Shown here: positions 34,433 to 46,200 of the stretch, one piece after another
How the letters are laid out: each line of letters opens with the position of its first letter
Numbering within the stretch: the first letter of the stretch is position 1
From: Verticillium longisporum
Lineage: Eukaryota > Ascomycota > Sordariomycetes > Glomerellales > Plectosphaerellaceae
Assembly: GCA_019188255.1 (NCBI GenBank)
Contig: JAETXT010000007.1
Span: 4,650,001 to 4,714,000 of the forward strand
Direction of reading: 5' to 3'
DNA length: 64,000 nucleotides
Notes under the pieces: generated by a model
What the model was told of the DNA's origin: nothing
Databases searched by the model: none
What the model saw: the letters and a program-made list of their open reading frames with translations, nothing else
Made by a program: the position numbers and the translations under genes

Positions 34433-36423
34433 GAGGGTCTCTGGGTCACGTCGAGGCCACGGAGAGGCCGAGTCGGAGCGCAGTGAGGGGGGAGAGAGAA
34501 AGGAGGGAAGTGGCGAATGCGCCTGTGCCGAGGAGGGCCCCAGCAGAGGAGGCACGAAAGACGTGGAGCAAGAACGCTTTGTGGTGGATGTTCGGGCCGC
34601 TCGGGACTGCCCGCGCGGACGCTGTGCGATCCACCACGGCGGAACCCGAGATACCCTCTTGCCACGGTCGGTGTATGCTCGGGCGCGATCACGGCAGACA
34701 GACGCAGTCGCAGTTGCAAGAAAATATCCGTTTCTTTCTGTTGCATGGGAAGGGGAGTCGGTTTCTGTTCTGACTTGACGCAGATGCGTGTTTGGGCTGG
34801 TTGGTCTACGCGGGCTACTTGATACAGAGACGCTTTCGTCTTGCTTGGTTACTTGCTTTCTTGCTACATGGACCCGCAAGGGGCAGACGGGACGCAGACA
34901 CAGACACGGACACGGATACGGACAAAGACTATTTTTTTGGACGCAGACACATGACACGCCTGTGTGAGAGATCCCATCGTGGGCCAGGGAGGCAAAGCAA
35001 GGACGGGAAGAAGGGATGTTGGCGGGGAAGCGATAGCGTACCTAGACGGGCCATCATTCTCAGAGAGGGGAAGAGGGAGAAGCAGAGGGGGGAGAGAGAA
35101 AGCCTCACCATGTTGATTCTTTTCTTTTTTATTTCTTCTTCTTGCACGTCTGTTTTCTCTGGGTATATGAGGTACCTGGCTGTTTTTTTCCATTTCTTCC
35201 ATTCTCTTTTCTTCTTCATGTTGTGTCCCTCCCACTCACTTATCACCCACCTTAGCTTCCTGTAATTTTTTCTTTCTTTTTTACTTCCCCATGCCAATCC
35301 CCCTCTCGTTCCATTCCCGAAAGATGGCTTTCCTCGGTGTTTGTAGTGGAAGTAATGGTGGTGTCGTCGTCGTCCAACAACAACTGTCAGTCAAGTCGGT
35401 CATTTAGTCAGGTCAGAAAATCCTCTTGTTTCTTTCCCTCTGCTCCATTGTTGATGGTTCGTGCTATCCCTTGGTCCGGCGTGTCCATCCCTTGCGTCTT
35501 GCATGTGACCAGTCTCTCTGCTCTCTGCGCCCCCCTTTTCGCCGCACAGTTGTTGATCCCCCTTTTTTTTTTTTTTTTGCCCCCGTTCTTAGGTGGCGTG
35601 CCACGAGTCGTGTGTTCATGGTGGCTGAGGAGTCGTGTTCCACGAGGAGGGGGTCGTGTTCTTGTGCATGGGATTCGATACTTTGGGCATAGACTTTTCT
35701 GGATTTTCCAGAACGGCGATGTGCTGGAAAGGGGGGGGGTGCGGACTTTTGCCACGAGCGCCATCGTGGATTGTTCCCCGGCGTCTCTCTCTCTCTGTGT
35801 GTATCTCTGTCTCTCTTCTTTCCCGTTCTGGTAAATTGGGACAGGACGATCATGGGTTCGTACAGAAGAAACGACAGCAAGACAGCAAGACTTCTGCGCG
35901 CGCGTGGCCTGAACGGTGATTTGCGGCCGTGGCGACGGCGGCGGCGGGGAAGAACACTATTCTTGTCTTAGGGGTATGACGTTACCTTGCGTTGGAACTT
36001 GCATGAACGGTGGTCAGCAACGGACGGTACCTGACAGGAAGTGCGACGAAGGGGGCGTCCAGGGGTTGGGTTGGACGGAGCTGGGAAAGGGGAGGAAATC
36101 CATGATGTAGTCGTCACGGGCGGGTGTCCAAGGGTGCCTTTCTGGGTCGACGCAACGACGACAACCGTTCCGGGCGAGGAAGGTGTTCGCGGCAGAGGAT
36201 TGAAACATGGTCGGATTTATTCGTCTCACGCGGCAAAACCACATTGCTCATGACTCGGAATGCCCGTAGGCGCCTGTCCCACGAGATGCCTTCGGTTTCC
36301 TGCGTCTTGTGAAGCAAGACACGGCATCACTACTGCTACTACAGCGAAATGGCGGAACGAGAATCAATAGTTCCTTGCCCCTCTGCAGGTCTCACCTCGA
36401 CGCTTTCCGCCCCTTCACCGCAT
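34433..36423. other. 2 kb intergenic region between ras1 and the poly-zinc-cluster gene
   Basis: No gene was recognised. It holds a short GACACG-type tandem stretch at 34889-34928, a T(16) run at 35563-35578, CT microsatellite sequence near 35785-35800 and several T-rich blocks. The genes on either side converge, so it likely contains two 3' untranslated regions. Confidence 0.5.
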
Positions 36424-39400
36424 CTACAGACCCGACCCCCGAGCCCCCCAAACCGGGACCCTCGCTGCGAGCGGCATCCCCTCGTTGGCCCGAAACGCCG
36501 CGGCCCCGGCGCCGGCGGCCCAGCCCTCGTACCCCGGAAACAGCGTCGGCATGCGGCCCCCGTCCTCGACGACGCGCGCGCACACGCTGCAGTGGAACAC
36601 GCTCGGTGTGTCGCGGCCCGGCATAACAGCCGACGTGCCGCCGCCTCGGGCCTTGCAGAACATGCACTGGTCCGGCGCAAAGTTGACGACCTGCCACTCG
36701 CGCACGAGGGCGGCCTGGATGACGACGCGCGCGGCGAGGGTCGCGCGGTGGGCGGCGCAGAGCGGGCGGCCCAGGAGCTTGGTGCCGCAGAGGCAGCCCG
36801 TCAGCGGGTGCTGGGCGCCGCGGGCGATGGTGGTGGTCGTGTTGCTGTCGGTGGTGGTCTGGGCCTCGGCGCTCGTGCAGTGGGAGCAGGCGTAGGTGCG
36901 CAGCGAGAGCATGTCGGCGCCCGTGAGGCGGTTGGGGCCGTGGAGCGTGTCGGTCACGGAGCGCGTGTCGCAGGCTGGGCAGACGGGGCGGGGGCCGGCT
37001 GGGTCAAAGAGGTGGTGGCGGGACGCGCAGACGGCGTTCTGGTCGGGGCAGGGCGTTTGGCAGGTCTCCCTCGTGTCGTCGGGCCCCGTGGGCTCGCGGC
37101 AGGGAGGACAGGGGTTCTGGAGGTCTGGCGAGAAGACGTCTGGCTCGTCGGGGATGGCGGCGAGGATGTTTGTGCCGGAAGGGCGCTGCCATCTTGTCAG
37201 GAGGTGGTTTGCGCGGTCGTTGCGTCTCGTAGGATCCTCGGCGGCGGCCCAGGGATGGCGAGCCACGGCGCTGGCATCTTGGGACTGGAGCGTCAGGAGG
37301 ACGCGCTCCGGGGGCGGGACGAGCCACAAGCCGTCCAGCACACCATCGACGGGCGGCAACGCAGTCTCACCAAGGTAGGCTTTGAGGAAGCGAGATGATG
37401 GATCAAACAAAGAGTTGAGCTCGGCCAAGATGGCGGCATCGTCGAGGTCCTCCTCTGTGGGTAGTGGGCAGGGCTCAAAAACGGGATAGTCGTTGTGGAG
37501 AATGGCCATCAATTCGTCGTCGTTGTCGATGTCGTTGTCGAAATCAAAGGACCCGTCATACATGATGATGTCTTCATCTTCTTGTTCTTTCACCTCGGGA
37601 TACACGGGGTAGCCCTGGGGTCCAAGAACAACAGGAGGCTCACTCTGCTTCTTGACCTTTGGTTGGGGTATAGGTTGATCATGCTGCTTGTCTTTCGAAG
37701 GATCGTCCTTGGATGGTGGCTGCTCGCCAGTATCAACAGGTTTCCGGGCAGGTTTCCGGGGCGGGATGGCCCGATTGCCGCGCCGGACGAGTTTCCGGGT
37801 TTCGGGCCGATTGTTGGTGGCCGTATTGGATTCATCCGGGTCCGAAACCCGGACCTGCCACATGCCCCACTGCGGACCCGGGACGCCGATGCCCCGCACC
37901 GGTCCGACCCGGTCATCATCCACACCGGACGGGCCAAAGCCGAGAGCCATGTAGTAGGACGGCGGCAGCATGGAGACCTTTGGCACCACGCCAGCATCTG
38001 TGAATGCGGAGCGCCGGAAAAGGCCTGCCGGCATGTCCCTGACCCTGGGGATAGAGGTGCACTGCTGCGCATCACCGTGTTCGACACACTTGTCGCAAGG
38101 TCGCTGTCTGTCGCAGTTGTGGTCGCCAGCCTCACACGGCTTGCAAACCGAATACTCCATCATGGTCCTCGTGCCGGATCCCCAGCCGATGACTTGCAAA
38201 TCTGCGTACGGCTTTGGCTTGGGGAACTCGCCAGAGTGGTCCGCATCCCCCGACGGGTGTCCCGGCTCGTCGGCCTTGTCGTAGCAGGGCAACCCCCACG
38301 TGTTGCATCGCACGCACGCGACGTCGCCGAGGCCTTCGTATTCGCGACACTTTTGACGGCTGCCACCGCGGCGACACAGCGAGCACGGCACCTTGCGGTT
38401 GACAATCTTGGTCGGCAACACGAGGCTCCCATCGTCCCGCGTCTTGTCCATCTCCCGGAGGCACAACGTGTACCCGTCCTCGGCGTCGTAGCACTCGACG
38501 ACGGCATCCGGCACCTTGAATCTCTCCCTGCTCTGCTCGTCGACGCAGTTCTGGCACTTGAAGCCAATGTTGCGGTAGTCGGCCAGCCACGAGCAGTTGA
38601 GGCCCCGCGCCGCGCACCGCCCGCACCGCCGCCGCCACCAGGCCGGCCCAGGGTTGCGCTCAAACTCGGCCTTCAGCGGTCTTCGCCACAGCGTCTTGAC
38701 GTTCTCCGGCTCCCTTTTGTCCGGCACGAAGCGGCACTCGTGGCCGCGCACGGCGCACTCGGTGCAGCCGACGCCAACGCGCGGGTCGACATCGCACCGC
38801 CGGTACGACCGTCCTCGACACCCCTCGCACCCCCAATGCACGACCTGCGCAATGTTGCTGTACGGGGCGCGCGTCCACTGGCTGCGCTTGGGCATGTACA
38901 CGGCCGTCTCGGCGACGACGCATTCGTGGTCCGGATCGCGGACGGCGCGCACGTCGGCGCACGCCGTGCACTCGATGCGCAGCCTGTGGTCGGCATCGCA
39001 CGGCACCGCCGTGCCCGCCGTGGCGCACGACGCGCAGGGGCCCTTGAGGACCTCCATGCGGCCGCGCTTGATGGGTCGGCCCTGCTCGTCCGTGAGGCCG
39101 CCGAGCTTGCGCTTTCGCCCCGGCGGCTCGAGGTTGCCGAGCGCGTGCAGGGCGCGCGAGTCGGTGCACGTGTCGCCGGCGCCGTGGCACGATGCGCAGG
39201 GCCGGTACTGCGAGCAGCTCCGGCCGCGCGTGACGCAGGCGTCGCAGGGCGGGTAGGCGCGGAGTACTGTTCGCCCCGTCAGCTGCGCCTCGGTGGTGGT
39301 GATGTTCTGGCTGTCGACGGGTTGGTCACCGCTGCTGCTCTTTCTGCGGCGGCTTGCATCTTTTCTCTCGGGCCGGTGAATCTGGCGTTCGTCTTTGGGA

Positions 39401-39510
39401 TCGGTTGTGGCCTTCTTGCCCAGCTGGAGCCTGTCGTTCTTGTCGTAGCTGGAGTAGGCGTATTCCAGATCGCGATTTGGGAATAGTCTTGCATAATACT
39501 GATGGGCCAT
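36424..39510 (-). CDS. Protein with six Zn2Cys6-like cysteine modules and a second C-terminal cysteine array
   Basis: The single exon encodes 1,028 residues. The ATG at 39510 has an ideal context (cccaccATGG); the open frame upstream has no ATG. Six modules follow each other: C89-C115 with exact Zn2Cys6 spacing C-x2-C-x6-C-x5-C-x2-C-x6-C, then C159-C197, C228-C259, C296-C322, C376-C409 and C456-C484. The last is near-canonical (CKPCEAGDHNCDRQRPCDKC). The others have longer loops. A basic stretch (GRKRKLGG, KRGRME) follows module 1. An acidic segment at 639-703 (FDFDNDIDNDDELM) could be an activation region. More cysteine pairs lie at 801-828, 844-878 (C-x2-C-x27-C-x2-C), 906-918 and 949-977 (C-x2-C-x21-C-x2-C). 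Typical fungal regulators have a single cluster. No middle-homology region was recognised. Nuclear regulator or nucleic-acid binder is inference; the function is unknown. Confidence 0.85.
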   Translation of the reverse strand: MAHQYYARLFPNRDLEYAYSSYDKNDRLQLGKKATTDPKDERQIHRPERKDASRRRKSSSGDQPVDSQNITTTEAQLTGRTVLRAYPPCDACVTRGRSCSQYRPCASCHGAGDTCTDSRALHALGNLEPPGRKRKLGGLTDEQGRPIKRGRMEVLKGPCASCATAGTAVPCDADHRLRIECTACADVRAVRDPDHECVVAETAVYMPKRSQWTRAPYSNIAQVVHWGCEGCRGRSYRRCDVDPRVGVGCTECAVRGHECRFVPDKREPENVKTLWRRPLKAEFERNPGPAWWRRRCGRCAARGLNCSWLADYRNIGFKCQNCVDEQSRERFKVPDAVVECYDAEDGYTLCLREMDKTRDDGSLVLPTKIVNRKVPCSLCRRGGSRQKCREYEGLGDVACVRCNTWGLPCYDKADEPGHPSGDADHSGEFPKPKPYADLQVIGWGSGTRTMMEYSVCKPCEAGDHNCDRQRPCDKCVEHGDAQQCTSIPRVRDMPAGLFRRSAFTDAGVVPKVSMLPPSYYMALGFGPSGVDDDRVGPVRGIGVPGPQWGMWQVRVSDPDESNTATNNRPETRKLVRRGNRAIPPRKPARKPVDTGEQPPSKDDPSKDKQHDQPIPQPKVKKQSEPPVVLGPQGYPVYPEVKEQEDEDIIMYDGSFDFDNDIDNDDELMAILHNDYPVFEPCPLPTEEDLDDAAILAELNSLFDPSSRFLKAYLGETALPPVDGVLDGLWLVPPPERVLLTLQSQDASAVARHPWAAAEDPTRRNDRANHLLTRWQRPSGTNILAAIPDEPDVFSPDLQNPCPPCREPTGPDDTRETCQTPCPDQNAVCASRHHLFDPAGPRPVCPACDTRSVTDTLHGPNRLTGADMLSLRTYACSHCTSAEAQTTTDSNTTTTIARGAQHPLTGCLCGTKLLGRPLCAAHRATLAARVVIQAALVREWQVVNFAPDQCMFCKARGGGTSAVMPGRDTPSVFHCSVCARVVEDGGRMPTLFPGYEGWAAGAGAAAFRANEGMPLAARVPVWGARGSGL

Positions 39511-40467
39511 GGTGGGCTGGTCAACCGGCCAAGTTCTGTGTTGTCCTCTAAGGCGTCTGAGTCTACGGTCGGAATTGTTCACTTTGGCGGATTTATCAAC
39601 TGACAACAGTGGAATGACTTTGGTACTTCTGAATTTTGATTTCAACTGTTGGTCATCAGCAGACGATCAAACGTGGGAACCTGTCACAGCGAGCAAGCTT
39701 CTATAAAGAAGTCTGTAGCATCTGCCACAGCTCCATTCCTCGGACATGTCATTCAGACGCAGACACTGGGCACAACAAAGGATATGGCGCAGCTCGTGGT
39801 TTGTGGCGCCTTCTCCGAGCGGCCTGGGGCTTTGTTGTTCGTCTTTGTGATCGACAATAAAACAGAGCATAATCCGAGGTGAATCCGACGGATTCGGTCT
39901 AGGATCAACTCGAACATGTGTTGTCGTCTTATTTGCTTTGTTGACAGCATCTCAGCGAGACAAGAGAACGGAAAAGGCCTGAATGGTGGGTGTTCAATGC
40001 CGAGTTGCTAGGACAGCAGGTCCTCGCTTTCAACATGCTCCTCGAAGCCGCGCGTGATCATTGGGGGCAGTATCAATCGTCAATCATCTACATTCAATCA
40101 GGGCACCAAGCCAGGGCTATCACCTGGCGAGGAGAATTCAGTTCTATCCAAGCATAAATATTTTCCGTGGTCCAAAACGATGCTGTAATCCTGGACCGAG
40201 CCCAAGGCAAGCTTTCCAAGGCCTTGGGCTGTCCAAAAGCCTCAAACAGCGCGCCGACAGATTCATCATGTTTCAGTTTCCAAAAGAGTGCATAAGGGGT
40301 ATCATGTTTTCCGTTCCGTTCCTTTATCCATGAACCCGCCGTGTTAAAAGAGTGTTGTGGAATCCGTGGTTGTGTCGCTGTCGAGGTCGTTATCAATAAG
40401 GAGGGTCGTGAAGCATTACGTCGAAAATAAAGGGGTATTCAGAGTGAGAAGAAAATATGCGATCCGA
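39511..40467. other. Intergenic region between two minus-strand genes
   Basis: 957 bases holding the promoter of the poly-zinc-cluster gene and the 3' end of the GPI-protein gene. No open frame or repeat of note. Confidence 0.5.
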
Positions 40468-43241
40468 TCAAACAAGCATCATCACCACAAAAGGAACAGC
40501 TGCCGCAAGGGCACCGCTACCAAGGCGGTTCGCCGCGGCAGTGGGAACCGTACTCGGTTCGCCGTCCGTGGTCGTCGGTACCGTTGCAACCCCTGAAGTT
40601 GTGCTGGGCACGCCAGACCCGTTTCCAGGCGCACCAGAGCTGGGCCCAGCGGCACCCGACTCCGATGCACCAGCTCCCGTGCCGGGCTGGCCGCTGGCAG
40701 AAGACTCTTCAGTCTCCGACGCGCCCGGAGCACTACCAGTTTGCGAGGCACTCCCAGACTCCCCAGCAGGACTCGAGCCAGAAGCTCCGGCACCACTGGA
40801 AGGCTCAGTTGCAGTGGTGCTGCCCTCAGCAGCGGCGCTGGACTCTACACTCTCACTGGGCTCGGCAGAGCTGGTCGTCTCAGAATCTGCTTGGGAGGCT
40901 GTCTCTGTTGCCGAGGACACACCCGAAGCCACGGGCTCGCTCGTCGTTGTTATTGTCGTCGTCACAGCATTCGAGGTTGTCGTCTCTGCATCGCTCGTGG
41001 CAGAAACTTCCTCTGATGTCGAAGGAGATGAGATGGGCTGCGCCGACGGATTGGATTCCGCAGCCACGGCCGACGTGGTTGTGACATCGTCACCAGACCC
41101 ACTGCTTGACACGACGGCCGACTGCTGCGGCGGCAGAGACGCGATCGATGACGTTGTTACTTCGTCAGGATCCTGACTATCACAATAGTCGAGATACTGA
41201 CCAAACTTGGGTGTCACATAAAGACGGCGAGTCAGCACACCGTTAACAGCGTTGGCGTCGATACAGGTGGTACAGGTCAGCAAGTCAGCGCGGAACTGTG
41301 AGTCGGAGGCACACAGACGAGGCCCCTTGCCAACGTTCTCAGCCTCGATATAGCATTTGTTGCAGTCATCAAAGCAGATGGCAGGAGCAGCGGTACCGTC
41401 ATCCACATCGTCGTCGTCGTCATCATTCTGCCGCTTTCCATACCCATGAGTGTGCGTCTCGTAAGCCGGGGGAGATGCTGGAATTGAGGTCGTCGTTGGC
41501 GACCGAGGAGGGTAGACAGAGAGCTCCGTGGCCGAAGCCCAGTTACCCGTGGTAATGGTCCATGTCTTGTGCTTCCACGTCTTGACAATGATTTCGTAGT
41601 CAAAGATGGAGAAGGGCAAGCCGAAAGCATTAGGGTTGAGGTTGAAGTAGCCTTCACTAGGCGGGTAATAGCCCGTTTCTCCTTCGGGCCAAGTAGCGAG
41701 CGCATAATGCGGCGAGGGAATGCAGTACTTAGGCTGACAGACGTAGTCGTTCGCGGGGGAATCAGCCCACAAATTACAGCCTTCGGGCTTGGGCGGGTTG
41801 CAGACGAAGCCAGGTTCACACCCCCAAGTGCGGTTGGAGCTTGGATCGTAAGGAATGTCGGGATTGACACCTGGGATGTTGGTCGGCGCCGGGCAAGGCG
41901 TCACGGGAGCACGGCCAGTGACTGTGACAGGAGGGAGCACGACAGTTGTCGTTACGACGGAAGTAGGGCCGGGAACCACCGAGATGATGACTTCACCATC
42001 CTCGGTGACTGTGACTGTCGTTTCCGGGCCTGTTTCTGTAATTGTCGTCGTAATGGTTTGGCCCGGCAGCGTCGTAACCTGACCAGGTAGTGTAGTGACC
42101 TCACCAGCGAGTGTAGTCACCTCACCGGGGACAGTTGTGACTTGTCCAGGAAGTGTTGTCACCTCTCCGGCGATAGTGGTAACCTCGCCCGGGAGCGTGA
42201 CGACCTCGGTCTCCACCAGTGTCTGCGTAGCAGTGGCCGTGGCCGTGGCCGTGGCTGTATTGGTGATGGTCTGGTAGTCCGTCACATCCACTTCTTCGGT
42301 CAAGGTCGACACGCTGATGTAAGTCTCCGTCACATACTCTGCGCGATCGGACACCACTGTCGTGGGCACCACGCTGACATATGTGTAGGTCGTAACATAT
42401 GTCAAAACCGAACCCGACACGACAGTCTCAGTTTCAAAGTAAGTCGTGACATAGGTCGACACCGACCCGGACACGACAGTCTCGGTCTCGTAGTACGTCG
42501 TTGGCTGATGGACAGTCTGGGTGCTGAGCTGAGTTGTCGTCTCCCAGATGGTCGTTGTGTAGTACACACAATCGGGCAGCTCAGGGGGCGGCGCCCTGAT
42601 GCGCCTTACGGCGTACGTTGTGGGCGCCGGCGGCTCTCCGTAGGTTGGCGCAGAAGGTTCGGCATTGGAAGGCACGGGGTACGGTTCGGCAGGGTACGTC
42701 TCAATGGGCGGATATCCGGACTGCGGAGGTCCAGTGCATCTATGACATTTGTCAGTGAATTCTTTCGTCTCGATTTGGTGATTTTCTCGCTATACTTACA
42801 CTGCCTCTGTCACAGTCACGGCGTAGGATATCGTCTCCCACTCAGTGGTCGGTACGACCTGTGTATAGATATCACTCACGATATCGGTCACATAGACGGT
42901 AGAGATGACGTTGACAGTCGAGCTAAGAGGGTGTTACTTTATGAGATCTCCAAAAAGGAATGGTGATTTGCGTTGACGCGAGACTCACGCTTCTGGGGGC
43001 TGACAGCACCCAACGACGGTCTGAGTAACGGTCACAGTAGCCGTGGAGCTGAAGGCAAGTTAATTCGAGCTCTTGCAGACAATTGCCTTTGTTGATTTAC
43101 TTACGGAGCTGGGCAACAGCCGTAAACGGTCTCAGTTACTGTTGGAGCGGCGCAGCTGGCGACGTAGGGTGGTGGTGATGCCTGGGCCAGAGCAAGACTG
43201 GCGTAGGCCCCCATGGCCAGCACTCGGCTTTTAGATACCAT
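40468..43241 (-). CDS. GPI-anchored, Thr/Ser-rich cell-wall protein with tandem repeats (adhesin-like)
   Basis: Four exons, 43241-43105, 43048-42989, 42922-42800 and 42739-40468, join in phase to 863 residues. The N-terminus is a secretion signal (MVSKSRVLAMGAYASLALAQ). Exons 1-3 each carry related blocks with paired cysteines and VT-rich strands (TVTETVYGCCP, TVTQTVVGCCQ). Exon 4 has a duplicated unit (YETETVVSGSV), an alternating Ala-Thr tract, and seven copies of a VTTLPGE-type heptad. A cysteine-containing central domain follows (WGCEGFVC-like spacing, CFDDCNKCYIEAENVG). A dibasic site sits before an acid run (GKRQNDDDDDDVDDG). The Ser/Thr-rich stalk ends in a hydrophobic tail (GALAAAVPFVVMMLV) typical of GPI addition. 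Wall adhesion or surface masking is plausible but unproven; no enzyme domain was recognised. Confidence 0.85.
42058..42201 (-). repeat. Seven 21-base repeats encoding a VTTLPGE heptad
   Basis: Seven tandem 21-base units in the GPI-protein gene encode V-T-T-[LIV]-[PA]-G-[EQ], with the final copy degenerate. Copies differ at third positions and at the P/A and E/Q sites, so they are not a very recent expansion. Repeats of this kind can change copy number between strains. Confidence 0.9.
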
Positions 43242-46200
43242 CACGAGTTGTCCTGAAAACCAACGAGGTTTGCTCTGTCTGCACAGCAACTGAGGCTGAA
43301 CAAAGGATGCAATGCCGGAAAGCGAGACGAACGCTGGCTAACGAGCGTGTGGAGGGAGTGAGGGAAGCTAAGCTGAGCTTCTGAGAAGCTTGATGCGCGC
43401 AGGTTGGGGGCAGAAGAGGAACAGGAAGGGGGATGGGGGCAATATGCTACCTGCGGGTAGCATATGTATGTAAGGCAGCTCGCAGGTGTGGTGTGGGAAA
43501 AGGATGCTGCATACTTCGGCATGAGCTTTGGATCTAGAGAGAAGGCGAACGCTGGCGGCCAAGGCAGCCTCACAGAGCTCCCACGGATACCAAGCTTGCC
43601 CATGACCTGCTTGGCTCGGTCGAAGGAATATGCCCTACAAGGGTGAGCTTTCGCCGCCGAGCTTTTCCCATATAAGCCAGTGGGCACAACGCCCGGTGGC
43701 GGGGACCCCCCGGCCCGGGAGAAAAAGAGGGTGGACGAGTGTGGATTTGTGCAAACAAAGACCCATGGATGCGATCGCATCTAGGAGCTTGACAGGACAG
43801 CCTGCCTCGACCTCATTGACGCGGTGGACATTCAGTCCCGACAAATAAATGAAAGCAAAATGCTACAACCTCTATTGCAACGATACCGCCCGAACTTGAG
43901 ACGGGACATGCTTGATTGAGGCCTGGCTGGAGAGGTAGAAAAAAAGGCACAGGCTATCTCAGGAGAACTGCTGCGAAGAGATGTCCAGCATCATGGGGGT
44001 ATCGTGCAGTACACGCAAGTCAGCATGCGCATACTAGGATGCACACCCTTGTCGGTGGTGTCATGACGAAGACCATGCCCTGGACTAAATACTGTGATTG
44101 TAGGCGTAACCCACAACGTGACCCAGCCCGATCGCAGCTGTGAGGTGAGAGGGGACGTTGCGAGGGAAACCTAAATCCAGGTGGATCGAGCTGACAAAAC
44201 CTGGTGGAGAGTTTGTCAATTGACAACATCCAATGGCAGAACCAGTGCCTGTCATATTGTCGGGATCAGGTCCATAGCTAGGGCTGAGAGGTACGAAGTT
44301 CACTGTCAATTGGCGCAGCTGCTATACATGTATGGCCTTCACAAGGGCGCCGTTGGGGGGCAGTGCCGACTACGTGGTCCAGTCATTGATCGTGTGTGCG
44401 CCGTCGGACGTTGAGTTTGGTTCTGAGAAGAGTGAGTGACAGCGAGGAGAATGGTCGAGAGAGTTAGTCAAGTGATGAAGCACAACAGTCGATTATCGTG
44501 CTCTGATGCATGCCTTGGCAGACACTTGTGCGCTTGTGCTGGAGCAGTGCGTCTCTATGTGCTGGTCGTCAATGAGCCAGAATCGCCAGGCTGGGTGGAT
44601 ACGGCGGATGATCGACAGTGATGGTTGACAGACCCTGGTCGTGCAGGCAGAGGCTGGGCCTGCGAAGCGCCTGCTACCCAACAACAAGAATAACCGTCGG
44701 CTGTTGTCCTGGATATCTGCCGTGGCTGTGGGCGAGAGGGACCATATGGCCGATGAAGAAGACCACCAACTCGAGTTGATGAAGTGCAAGGCTCGGTGAC
44801 CAGCTACAGCACCGCCATTCATCGAGTTGAACGTGTCGACAGATCAGTCGCATATTCGTATATGAAAGCAGCCGCCAGCCAAACACGAGAGAAGAAGCGG
44901 CATTTGCGCATCGGGGCTTGCGGGGGGCTGATCGGGGCAGATCAGGTACTGTCCCTGACTGGGTGATGTCTTCGGGTCTCATCCGTTGAAGGGTGCCCCG
45001 CGGATCGTCCATAAGAAGCAGCTAGCTATCGTGGCGCGACTGAGATGGTGTTGTCAAAGGGAATCTAGTTCGCCGAGCTTTGTGCCAGCGGATGGAGCTT
45101 CGAAAGACACGGTAATCGACAAAGTCCACAAGGTCATGTCGAGAAGGCGAGCCGACATCGACATGACGTGCTCTCCATGATCAACAAAGCATGAGAGGCC
45201 TCTTCGACAAGCACGTGTGTGTCAATAGACCTTGGCACCGGGCCATGTCGTCGAACAAAGGTGTTGGCTAGCGACATCTAAGGTTGGTGGACGGGGAGGA
45301 ACAGTATCGAAACGGGAGGAGATGGGTGGGTACATGGTACTTGGCTACAAGCCTAGGCCTGGAAAATCCCTCGGCCGGGCGGGGCAGCCCCCAACAGAGC
45401 GGTACGTCATTGGTGGATGCTTCGCTCCCACAAGGCTCCAGGGCTTCTAGGGCTGCGGCCCGTGTGGAACCTGTCATCCCAGCCCACTGCTAGCCCTAAT
45501 CCGGTGTAGCCTGCCAGCCTGCTTATCCCCCCCGGCACACCTTGTTCGCTTCAGCACACCTTGTTCACTTCACCCCCACCTTGACACCAACCTCTTCCAA
45601 CGACTCGACCGACTTGCCCTGCTGCTTGCCTCGTCGTCGTCTATCTCTCTCTTCATGGCCAAATCACCACCAACAGACACTGCCTGGGGCCAACAATGCC
45701 TGAAGCCTCGACCAAGATGAGGTGGAGGACGGATATGATCCACCCTCATCTTGAGGCCTGTGATGCAAACATCTGATCAGAACCTCTTCTTGCCTGGACC
45801 TCGTCGATATGGCCGAGCCTTGCCGCTATACCTTTGATCAAGCTCAAGCTCACATTCCATGGACCCGACCTGCACGCCACACACGCCCACAAGCCATTGA
45901 CCATTGCCTCTCCGCTTGGCATACTGGCCCCCCGTCTCCCGACACGGCAGCATCAATCGAATAGAAGCAGAGCTCCGAGCTCCCCTGTCACGACGTGCGT
46001 GCGTCCCGCAGCCCCCGCTTCCCTCTTCAGGTCGCGCAGCGTGCGTGGGCACCGGTACCATTTGGAGCCCTCCTTGCCGTCTTTATCAGCCATCGTGCAG
46101 TTGGGTCTCCCTTGCATCCGCCACTGCAAGCACACCACCTTCTGCCCATCCACCCATGCGACGTACATGTATGAAGTAACGGCGGGAACTGCCACAACCG

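Noticed and set aside
36349..37398. 349-codon open frame on the plus strand
   Set aside because: Also antisense to the same gene; composition is Gly/Ala/Val/Arg rich as in shadow frames.
37495..39486. 663-codon open frame on the plus strand
   Set aside because: It is antisense to the poly-zinc-cluster gene, follows from GC-rich codons, and has no domain or plausible composition.
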